From Rhodamnia argentea (taxonomy: Eukaryota > Streptophyta > Magnoliopsida > Myrtales > Myrtaceae), in assembly GCF_020921035.1 (NCBI RefSeq), contig NC_063151.1, positions 29,394,934-29,458,933 on the forward strand: a DNA stretch of 64,000 nt, in the 5' to 3' direction. Position numbers and translations under genes: made by a program. Of the stretch, positions 26,398 through 36,763 are shown piece by piece. Within the stretch, counting starts at the first letter, position 1, and the number at the start of each line of letters is the position of its first letter. Under the pieces are notes generated by a model. That model ran no database searches, had not been told where the DNA came from, and worked only from the letters and a program-made list of their open reading frames with translations.

Positions 26398-28677
26398 ATG
26401 AACATAATGCGCTCCAAAACCTTTCTCATCCTCTTCCTCGTCAACTCCTTCTCCATTTACTTCTTCTTCCACGCGCAACACCGGAACGGCTCTACCGACC
26501 ACTCTCTCTCGACGGAGAGCCGCTCTCGGCAGCCGCAAAACCGCCGCCGCCGCCACCTCAAGCCCTGGCTGATTCTCCCCTCGTACCTCCCCTGGTCGCA
26601 GGAGGCCGCGGCCATTCCCCTCCGCTCCTGCGAGGCCTACTTCGGCAACGGCTTCACTCGCCGCGTCGACTTCCTCTCGTCGTCCTCCTCCGCCGTCGAA
26701 GGCGGGAGGAGGAGGCTGGTTCCGGTGCTTCTACAGCGAGACTCTTCGGAGCTCAATATGCGAGGGAGGGAGGCTGAGGATGGTGGCGCAGAGGATTGAG
26801 ATGTCGAGAGGAGGAGAGAAATTGGATGACGTGATCGGAAGGAGAGAGGAGGAGGAGTTGCCGGTGTTCAACGACGGTGCGTTCGAGATTGAAGGAAGTG
26901 GGAGGGAATTTGGGTTGGGGAGAGGGATAAGTAGGAGGAGGATGGTGACTGGTGATGATTTAGACAGGTATGTTCCTGCAGGCGATGTATTGCGGCACAC
27001 CATGCGGGAATTGATTGGATCGATCCACGTCGTTGGGGCCGCGGAGTTTCAGTGCGATCAGGTCAGGGTTTCGTAATCATTTCTGGAACCGTTGATTCTC
27101 CGTTTATGTGTAGGGTTTGCAGATCATGCAATTTTAGAAACTAAAATGCTTCTATATATGGACTGGAATGGGATGTCTCTGAGGTTTATGCTCGTCATGT
27201 CTTGAACTCGAGTGGTCTTTCTAAAGTGGTTCGTTTGTAATGTGGAGAATTTGGTCGTTTTCAAAGTCAAACGTATGGAATCAGAATGTCGTTGTCTACA
27301 GTCTTCACATTTGGGAGCTAATAATCTTGTAAGGAAGGTCGGCAAATGTACTGGAGCTCCAGTGGTCTCCTAATTCCAGAAATTTAAGCAGCAATGCAGG
27401 TCGGATTTATGAGGGGGTTGGAACTAATATGAAAGGACCAAACACTGGAGGGATACATGTGATGTTTGTAGAAATTTGTTGCCTAAACCTATGAGAGTTG
27501 CTCTCCTTTCTCCAATTGACACCGTATTCGTGACATACATTACCTTGTTGACAGTGGATCGAGGAATCAACACTTCTGGTCACCCGCTTTGAGTATGCAA
27601 ATCTATTCCACACTGTGACTGATTGGTACAGTGCATACGCCTCTTCTAGAGTTACTGGATTACCTTATCGACCTCGTTTGGTCTTTGTGGATGGCCACTG
27701 TTCGGTATGTGTGCTGCATTTCGAGCAACCTTAATTTATAAAATCAATTTACTTCCATTGCTTATCACTGCATCTTCAGTAAATAGCTCCTGCTGTTGGT
27801 ATGTGCTGTTTTGATCAGTGAGCATAGTTGTTCCCAGCCATGGGCCATGTTATAACTGATTAAGATCTTCTCTACCTCTGCTTTTTGTATGTAACCATCT
27901 ATTTTAGAGATCTGTCTTGACCTACTTCTTGGGATTTACGAATGTATCTTGCAGACTCAATTAGAAGATACATGGAGAGCATTGTTCTCAGGCCTCAGAT
28001 ATGCCAAAAACTTCAGCGGTTCAGTTTGCTTCCGCCATGCTATTTTTTCTCCTTTGGGATATGAGACAGCTTTATTCAAGGGACTTACTGAAGAGATTAA
28101 CTGTAGCGGAGCATCTGCCCTTCATCTTTGGAGAAACCCAGATGACCAAAAAACTGCCCGATTATCTGAGTTTGGAGAAATAATTAGGGCAGCATTTGGA
28201 TCCTCAGTGCACAAGCAACGATTGGAAAAGCCGGTCTCTGTCCATAACGTACTCTTTGTGAGGCGTGAAGATTATCTAGCCCATCCTCGTCACGGAGGTA
28301 AAGTCCAATCAAGGCTAAGCAATGAGCAAGAAGTTTTTGATTCCTTGCAGAGCTGGACAGCTAATCATTCTGGCTGCAAGATAAACCTCATCAATGGACT
28401 GTTTGCCCACATGCCCATGAAAGAACAAGTCCGAGCTATTCAGGATGCTTCAGTCATCATTGGTGCTCATGGCGCAGGTTTAACGCATATAGTGTCAGCA
28501 ACGCCCAAAACTGTCATTTTGGAGATCATCAGCAAAGAATACAGGCGTCCGCATTTCGCTCTGATTGCCCAATGGAAAGGATTGGAGTATCATGCTATCA
28601 ATCTCTCAGGATCGTATGCCATCCCATCTGTTGTTGTCGGCCGGTTCAGTAGCATCATGAAAAGCCTCGGATGCTGA
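26398..28677 (+). CDS. XYLT: Beta-1,2-xylosyltransferase (GT61) with apparent frameshift in exon 1
   Basis: Exons: 26398-27061, 27555-27704, 27955-28677, about 511 residues against 534 in Arabidopsis. The enzyme adds beta-1,2-xylose to the core mannose of N-glycans in the Golgi. It has a type II anchor near residues 8-24 (FLILFLVNSFSIYFFF), then KPWLILPSYLPW, SCEAYFGNGF, and in exon 3 FVRREDYLAHPRHGGKVQSR and IIGAHGAGLTHIVSATPK, all hallmarks of plant XYLT. The frame from the ATG runs into a stop at 26797-26799, while the correct protein resumes one base later (WFRCFYSET at about 26717). Exon 1 is 664 nt, one base more than a multiple of three, so a single extra base lies near 26698-26718 in a purine-rich GGCGGGAGGAGGAGG tract. 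This is either a sequence error or a real null allele. Confidence 0.92.
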
Positions 28678-31191
28678 AGTACATAATTGCGAAACGTTGT
28701 TTCTCGTTATCTCTAAATGGGAGAGTGGTAGCCTCCACTTCGGGGCCCTTGTTTCTGCAGCCTGCTTGGCCAGCTTGCAAACCTTTTGAGTTCGATCTTT
28801 TGCATGTGGTGCACTGCATCAGAAGTTGGGCATGATGCTTCCTTAGGGGAAGGAGGGCCATATGTTCTTTCAATAGTGAAAAGCTCCTCGAGGAGCTGTT
28901 GGAAACGGAGCAGCACGTATTGGCACTTGCCTTGCAGTGTTAGAGGTATCCTCATGGCAGTTCATCGAACTATTAGCAAGTGCACTGAGAATGCTGCGGC
29001 TGCAACAATACAATTACACGACTAACTACAGTGTACATTCAGGATTGACTTGTACGGCTATTTATCTCTGTACAGCAGATTAAGGTTTGTGTTCAATTAA
29101 GTTGTATAGCGAGGAGGAATTTCTCTGTGGTTGATATGAAGTTGATTCAATCCTAGTTGCCGAGGTTTGAACTTTGAGCATCGACGGAAATTTTATGCAT
29201 CCTCTGCTAGGCAACATGAATTTTCAGACTGATGGTTAGAAATCATTGTGGGGGTACTTCTTGTATAAGTGGGCCGTACCAAATTTTTGCTCTCATGTGC
29301 AAGCTTATGGTACTGTTTCGCCCCCAGAAAGTGAAATATGTTCCCACAAAAGATTGAATTTGGTTTTTTTTCATGAAAAGGGATTTTGCGTTGATTATGG
29401 ATAGGAAATGACTTGGCTCATGAAAAAAAATTTGAAGAACACCAATGATCGTTATCTTGGTCCATAATGACCCTCTTCATTTGACATTTTTTATTGCTGT
29501 ATCCTCCCCAATTTCTCATGTCCAACACTTGGTCAATCATACGGCAATTGGTGCTCCATAGACTTCGTTGCTTGGCCATGACGCTTGGCGATTACAGTGT
29601 CTGCTCGTTATGGTCCTTTTGCATTAGTGTTAGTGTCTGCGTCTCGTATGCCTATTACCTTGTTCATCAAACCTTTGACTAATGATCAAGCCTCGTTAGT
29701 CATTGATATAAATAGGTATAACCCAATCTTAGGTGTCAATAGGAATATCTCGAATAAGTTACAGTCAAAATTTGCAAAACCTCAAATTGACAATACTACG
29801 ACAAAATTAAAGAAAATAAACATTTCACGAGACAATTTGCAAGCTTAAAACAAATTAAATCTTCAAGTATAGTTGGAGTTAAAATCCTTTTTCACCTTGT
29901 TGCGCTAATTTGAAGATGTCAAATCCTATCCTCGATTTAAAGTTTTCTTAAAATGCTAAAGCAAATGCTCCATGTCCTTCTTACTATTTCAACTTGCTTT
30001 TTCGTGTCATAGATAAATGAGAATACTCCAAACGATAGTTTGAAATGTCTTTATTTTTTCAAATATGGTTGAAGGATAACCTTTTTATTTTTCAACTTAT
30101 TGGGGTTTTTTTTTTTTCTTTTGTAAAATAGGTATAACCCGATCTTAGGTGTCAATATGAATATCTTGAATAAGTTATTGTCAAAATTTGCCAACTAGAA
30201 ATTGACAATACTACGACAAAATCAAAGAAATTAATCGTTTTCATGTGATAATTTGCAAGCTTATTACAAATTAAATCTTTAAGTATAATCTTTTTTCACC
30301 TTGTTGTGCTAACTTGAAGATGTCAAATCTTATCCTCGATTTAAAGTTTTCTTAAAATGCTAAAGAAAATACTCTATGTCCTTCTTACTATTTGAACTTG
30401 CTTTTTTCGAACAAAAAAAAAAATTACTTTTTTGTGTCACAGATAAATGAGAAAATTTTAAATAAAAATTTGAAGTATCTTTATTTTCTCAAATAAAATA
30501 CTGAAGTAAATTTTGTTTCAAATAATGATATAAAGTGCCTTTGTTATCTCAAATAAGATATTGAAGTGGTCATGTAGGTCCTAAAAATTTTTTGACATCA
30601 CCGGCTGATCAAGAACATTTTAGTCATTTATTTTTTATTGAGAAAAAGAAGGAAAAGAGAAACAAGGGAAGGATACGGTTCAAAACCATAAAAGCACCTG
30701 CTCTACCTTACCTATTCTGTTTCCAAAAGTCCTGCTGCTGCGCGGGCGAACGATCTACAAATCTTTAACATCACGGTGAGCTTTGAACACTACGTCTCTT
30801 CATACTCTCGATCAGGTCTCTCGGGTGACGATCCGTTCGATCAGTAATGATACCCGAAAGGTTAAAAGCAGATTCGTCTTCATGCCCTCTACATGCTCGA
30901 CAAAATGCCTGAAAGAAATGCTTAATTTCCTTCCGAGAATTGGCTTTCTTCAATGTTTCTGCTCTTTTTTTGCTCCCTTTTCTAACTGACAGTCGCTTTA
31001 GTTTGGGCGGATTTTGTAGTTCTTTCCCTTGTGAAAGACACTTTGATGAACTTACCCAACAATAATTACAGACACGAGGCAGAAGAAAGCAGAAACTATC
31101 CCTTCCAGAGGAGCTTTTCCCTACCATTTATACTCACTATGCCTCAGTTTGATTTCTTCTTTTTCGTTATGCCCAGAAATAATCGAACGAA
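28678..31191. other. Intergenic region with a large direct duplication
   Basis: No gene recognised. It holds the XYLT 3' region, a duplicated segment at 29714-30455, and at about 30470-30620 a relic of the CAAATAA-rich repeat family also present near 56230 and 58790. Just before 31192 a TTTTCGTTATGCCCAG looks like a leader-intron acceptor. Confidence 0.55.
29714..30455 (+). repeat. Direct duplication, unit about 320 bp, period 416 bp
   Basis: Copy 1 (29714 to about 30030) and copy 2 (30130 to about 30455) share AGGTATAACCC.ATCTTAGG, TTTGCAAGCTTA, TTTCACCTTGTTG and TCCTCGATTTAAAGTTTTC in order, with scattered mismatches. A T-run separates them. Neither copy codes. Confidence 0.9.
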
Positions 31192-31392
31192 ATGGGGTTT
31201 TGTTATCCCTCCACTCCGAAGAAGATGGCGATGACGGCTGGAATGTTCGGTGCGGGAGCTGGCCTTTTTGCTTACGGATTGCATCTCTGGTACGTTAACA
31301 TCGCCCCTCAGCGGGCCCGTATCCAAGCTCGTAACGAGTTCGTGAAAGAAAGATTTAGACAAAAGTACGGGAAGGAAACTGGCCGATTCTGA
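31192..31392 (+). CDS. Small single-pass membrane protein, unknown function
   Basis: 66 residues in one exon. The segment MTAGMFGAGAGLFAYGLHLW (about residues 14-33) is hydrophobic and Gly-rich, enough for one membrane pass. A strongly basic amphipathic tail follows (RARIQARNEFVKERF). Size and charge resemble small plant mitochondrial inner-membrane proteins, but I do not recognise the family and localisation is inference. A second in-frame ATG (MAMTAG, residue 12) could also start it. The codons lack repeats or low complexity, and a probable leader-intron acceptor lies just upstream, so it is likely real. Confidence 0.6.
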   Translation: MGFCYPSTPKKMAMTAGMFGAGAGLFAYGLHLWYVNIAPQRARIQARNEFVKERFRQKYGKETGRF

Positions 31393-33519
31393 GAGGTATG
31401 ATATACTTTACATGGATCGGGCGAGATTGGTGGAACGGTTTTTCTTCAAGGATCTTAGTTAGCATTTCAGAATCAGTTTTGCTTCCTGGTTGATTACATG
31501 AAATGTTACTGCCGGAGTAGCCATCCAACACAATACCGATCTGTCCTTTTACCTTGTTCGTTTTCAGATGGAAAGAATGAGAAAACACAATGGCATGTGG
31601 AACTGGAATAGAATGAGTATTCTCTTTCATCTCGCTAGCTTTTTGATTCATTCTCGAGTTCATCGGTTCGAGAATTGCTGTGATCTAATACGTAAAAATA
31701 CGTAAAAGCAGATTCTTTACAATAGACCAAATCTGGCTTGCTTGTTGATAGAGTGACTAAATGTCATTTCTTGAAATCATTCTTTTGATTCGAAATCGTG
31801 GTGCCTGGTCATGGTCCGAATGAAAAATGCAACTTCATTCAAGAATGAAATTCTATTGGAATTGTCCATATCCAATTCATCATTAATGCTAGGATGCGTG
31901 ATCGTTTTTCTTTGTTGAGCTGAAAAGTGGATGAATAAAAAGGAGCAAAGTGCTGAGTTGACACAACCAGACCATCAACTGAGAATTGGATTCTGTTGGG
32001 TGCTCGGATGTTCCTGCAAATTTCTTAGCAACATCATAAGAGTCGCACCGCGTTCTCAGGAAACAGGCTAATGCTTTGTATGTTAGAAATAAGAAAAGAA
32101 CGCTGTTGTTGCTTAATGGACGAGCATTTACTGTTCAATCAAAATGCATGATCTAGCTCTGAATCTATATGCCTGCGACTCTGTTTTCTAGGAGATCTGT
32201 GTAGCGGAAGATCCTAAATTTGAGACTTTCTACACTAAAAATATTCTCTTAAACGAAGGTATTTGTGCTTTTCTTCTCATGTAACTGCACTAGCATTCAA
32301 GTAACGCCTTTTGATTTCGCCTGTTTTAGCCTATGCTTTAAAAATTGCTTCAATACCACGATTTTGAACGAGAAGAAAGATTTTAAAAAATGACAAATCT
32401 ATTCACTCTATCAATAAGCGAGCCTAGATATGATTTAAGGATGGCAAACACAGGTACCATATATAAACATGTATCAAATAATAATCAACCATCACAAAGC
32501 TCATGAAATTAACACCTAATATTACAAGAACAGCTATAGGTAAGAACTTTTAAAAGATCGATGGCGACCTTTTCGGCTTTGAGGTTGCATTTTGCGCAGC
32601 TCCTTCTTCCTGGGGATCTTCTTCATGCAGAACTCCAGCTCTCTGCCTTCCCACATGCATCCGCCAAGAACCGATCCATCATCCCATTTAATCCACTGGG
32701 GTAAGTAAAGGAAAAAAACGAAAACTGTAGAGAAGGATCACCATTGTAATCGATGCTCAAGTTCTATTAAATCAAATATTAATGGGCTAAAATCTAAAAG
32801 ACCTTCCCTTGACATTAATGTTAAACATACATGAATAGAGGAGCATCACACATGCTTTCATATTTTATGAGTACATCCACTATATAGGCGATCAAATTTC
32901 GTCCTTACATTAGAAATGATTTTAATTGTATGGGTATTCTTATGGATTTCCGATATTCGATCCTCATAAATTGGTGACCGATAGATCATAAAGAAATAGA
33001 TTTGGATCATTCATCGAATGTATATGGAATGTTTTAAAAGAATTTGGTAAACTACATTACTAGCTGACCTTTTTTAAATAGTAAATCGGCCTTTGGAGGC
33101 CAAGAAAATCTACTTAATCACACTACCTGCAGTCGGCGGACAATGAAGAAAAACTCCTTAATTACACCGCCTGCAGTGCAGATTCCCAAAAAAGGAACAG
33201 GCCGAAGCCGAAAGGGCAGAGGGAGACACGGAGGGGGAAGCCATTTCTTTGGAAATATCATACGATCCTTCTTCTCCAACAGTAAGTAGACATCTGAGAG
33301 AAGGAAAATTCATCAGCAGCGGCATAAAGTAAGAAAGAATCTGGAATCCTATCCCATTCTCTCCCTCCGAAGTATCCACACAGCTTGCGAACAAGGGACG
33401 ATGGCCGTCCTCCTTTTCTCTTGAAACGACTCGCCTCCTAAATCCCGCGATATCGCTTCGAAATCGGAATTTCAAGCTGCTAACGACCTCAAAGTTCCAA
33501 CCTTCGGAGCGAAACAGTC
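31393..33519. other. Intergenic region upstream of the LOG-like gene
   Basis: Contains the 3' region of the small membrane-protein gene, an orphan exon-like frame at 32534-32695 (minus), and the probable leader of the LOG-like gene from about 33180. No other supported feature. Confidence 0.5.
32534..32695 (-). other. Orphan 3'-exon-like fragment, unidentified
   Basis: On the minus strand a good acceptor (TTTACTTACCCCAG) precedes 53 codons and a TAG stop at 32534. The peptide begins WIKWDDGSVLGGCMWEGREL and ends in a basic tail. Its Trp/Gly/charged composition looks like real protein, and GC is higher than nearby DNA. No matching upstream exon was found before the divergent LOG-like gene, so it may be a pseudogene fragment. 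Confidence 0.35.
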
Positions 33520-35359
33520 ATGGGTCTCTACTCGTTTTGCTTGTGGGGCTCTCAGATTATGCCCATCAGGCACCAGCACGAGCGTGTCGAGTTTCCACAG
33601 TTCAATGGAAGAAAAGAATGCGGCATTGCTTTCGAGCTGTTGAAGCAGAGGCCTTGCCCTTTAAAGATTCGTGTGTCTTGCACGCCCGAGCACGTTGATT
33701 TTAAAGAAAGAACGAGCCCAGATGAGGTACACGCTGTTATTTGCTGATTCATCCTGAACAGTTATATGAACTGTGCAGCTTGTGTTTCTGTGAGCTGGAT
33801 TTGATATTGGAAGACTTGCCTCAATTTTGGAAATGACAGTGTGCGGCAATCGCAGAGTGTAATGTTTATTTGTTTTTAGTCCAGTCTACATATCAACATC
33901 AATGTCTGTCTCAAATTCATGATAATACCTCGTAAAATTTTTGCGTTGCAAATTTGATAGTTCAATTCGACCATGTCGCTAGAGATTGCTGCTATGGCCG
34001 ATTTCAGTGCATCGCAGTAAGATACGAGTGTTTTGATATTTACTTCCTCCGTTTGCTTGATAGGTGACAGGAATGCAAGCATTCTTTTGAATGGAAAGTC
34101 CTCATTTAGCTTGTCTATATATATTTACCCCTGTCGTGAGGAGCAGATATTACCATGCGACACCTCCTGTTTTAAAATTTCTGTTCTCCTCATGATAGTC
34201 CCCAATCTGTTCTTCTCTTTGTTGTAGCAAGAGTATCTTCTCTACACATTGCTTGGAATTCAGAGCAGATCTTGCAAGTGGCTTCGACTGTCCTAATAAT
34301 GTGCTCATGTTGAGTGCTTTACAGAGTTAAAACGACCTGGGAAGCTCACACATAGTTTTGTTCTTTGAAAGGTCAGGAAGGAAATACGACAATGCTATGA
34401 CCTCATCCACCGGCTTGGGAGGGGAGTTGTTTACTTGGGCTCTTCAAGGATGGGGTCTGATCACAAGCATTACGTGCAGGCAGTGGAGCTGGGTAAAGAG
34501 GCGAGTGGCTTTCACTTACTATTCCTCCATAATTTCTGTAGTGAAATGGGTGCTTTAGTTTGTGGATTTATTGGCCAAACCCTTAGTTCGACATAATTGA
34601 GCAAGCAAGCCACATTACAATGCCCTATCGTCCTTAGGAGGATCTGACGAGTATTAACATTTACAAACGCAACAGATAGCAAAATTTTTGGACTGTACTT
34701 CTTGGTCAGGGGCCGGTCCTGGACTCATGGATGCTGCAACCAAAGGCGCTCTAGAAGCAGGAAAGCCGGTTGGTGGGTTCAAGATAGGTAAAGAAGCTGG
34801 AGAATGGACTGCTTCCAATTTTCATCCATACCTACCTTCGGAAACTTATCTTACTTGCAGGTAATGTGCTACTCCTCTTTTCCCGGTTACCCTAATAAAG
34901 ACTTCCATTTAGGATCACCAGTAAAGTTGCATTAGATATTTATTAATTCCTCAGTAAAATTCCAGGTTTTTCTCTGCAAGGAAACATGGTTTGGTGGATG
35001 CTGTGATTAGGACCAGCAGTTCCGACAAGACAGCTGTAGTTGCTCTGCCTGGTGGAATTGGCACGCTGGATGAGGTGTTTGAAATTCTGGCTTTAATCCA
35101 GCTTGAGAGGATCGGATCTGCTCTTCCGGTTCCCTTTCTCTTGATGAATTACGACTCATTCTATGCAAAGCTGTTGGACTTTCTTGATGATTGTGAGCAC
35201 TGGGGCACCGTCTCCAAAGGAGAAGTCGGGTCACTGTGGAAAGTCTGTGACAGTAACTCTGAGGCCTTGACTTACTTATCCGAGTTCTATGATCTCCCTC
35301 TGCAGGGTAAACCCGGGCTTCAATTTGGAGTAAGTACTATGTCGGGAACATCTTATTAG
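33520..35359 (+). CDS. LOG / putative lysine decarboxylase-like protein (At1g50575 type)
   Basis: Exons: 33520-33726, 34372-34500, 34676-34860, 34966-35359; 304 residues. The conserved core runs IHRLGRGVVYLGSSRMG, SWSGAGPGLMDAATKGAL, VVALPGGIGTLDE and LIQLERIG. PGGIGTLDE is the PGGxGTxxE signature of LONELY GUY phosphoribohydrolases, which release active cytokinin from its riboside monophosphate; annotation as lysine decarboxylase is historical. This clade differs from canonical LOGs, so the substrate is uncertain. Intron 2 starts with GC (34501-34502), since only this junction keeps GKE-IAKFLDC in phase. A strong donor GTAAGT at 35330 near the end suggests a second C-terminal form (see findings). 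Localisation cannot be told from the sequence. Confidence 0.88.
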
Positions 35360-36763
35360 TTACTGTTTATGGACAGGGAAGTTCAAACCAGCATGTTGTA
35401 ATGATAGATTGGCCGAATTGTTCTCAAGGAACTAAACCAAAAACGAATGCCATCTTCCTCATCAACCCATTCTATTCCTTGTCAATCGACCATAGATCCT
35501 CTCGGCTTTGGCATAAACTCTGCTTATCTTCAACAAGATTCGAATACACATGAGAGTGACAACCAAAATGAAACGTTTGCTCACTGCATCTTCAACGAAA
35601 AGGATTAGAGAAGAAGACCCTTTAGAAGCCATTGTTTCGCTTAGAAGTACTGTCTCCGAGTTGGATGGATCTTCTAAATTCTTCCAATGGTTCCTCCTTG
35701 TAAGATGATCTTGGAAATTGATGCAACACCTGTTCTAGTTTCTTTGCTTTGCTGAAGCATTTTCTGTCCTAATTGATGTAATAGCAGTTAAGAACAGCCA
35801 AGCCATGTTTTCTTTTCTTTAGCAACGGCAAAGAGAGTAGATAATGAGTTTTCTTTCTTCTTTTCGTCAGAAAAACCCGACTCCTAAAAATACCCACTAA
35901 TCTCATAGATCATGGCAAGATATGTACTATGAATATCCGCTATGAATATCCGCTAGCTTACATCTCGTCGATTCAGATAATGGCTTGAGTATTTCATATT
36001 TCAAACTTTCATGTGGAGGACCTGATGTTGTAAGGTGGTCAACGCCTAAAAATCATCTCTTTAAATGAACAAAAACTTGGAAGAATGAGCAAATAGGAAG
36101 TTATCCCCATTGCCCGAGACTTTGAATCCATGAGGGCATGCCATTAAAAATGCAAAGTACACAATTAGCAATTACCCAATAGTTAATAGCCATGGCCAGC
36201 ATGAACAAGGTTATCAACAGCCAGACAAAACGCATCAAGGTAGTTTACGAGTAGTCAGGTACCACGCAACTGCAAATTTCACATTCTCGACGCCAGCCGG
36301 TAGCAAAAGTTTGTAAAACTCCCTCAATTTTTAACCTACCAAGATAACTGCTAGAAAAAAAAAGTAACTACTAATATCTTTTTGGCGCAAGCGTTTTTTA
36401 TCCAGCAAGGGACCCTTTGACGGATCTCTCCCTCTTCATTGGGCAATATTTAATCTACATTGTCGCCAAGACAATTCAAAACATGACTACAAAAATGAGC
36501 CATTTTCTCAGGCTCTCCTTTGTATCCTAGATATTGTGAAAAACCATTACATGAAAGAACTCTACTACTGTTGACCCAAAAAAATAAAAATTCAACTCTA
36601 CAACTGACAATGGCACAATTGATTTTCTTCAGGAGATCGTCAGAGTTCAAAATTCAATTCAAATACCGCCTTGAAAATCTCAAGTAAGACATATACACGG
36701 TACATAGTGCCACAACAAACAACTGGAGCGTTGACGAGTGTGACCAACACATCCTTGGATTTA
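35360..36763. other. Convergent intergenic region
   Basis: Lies between two genes facing each other, so it mainly holds both 3' ends. It includes the possible alternative exon at 35538-35708 and a doubled TATGAATATCCGC at about 35927-35953. Nothing else stands out. Confidence 0.5.

Noticed and set aside
33158..33475. 105-codon minus-strand frame upstream of the LOG-like gene
   Set aside because: It lies in the likely leader of the opposite gene and has no family features or link to the orphan exon at 32534.
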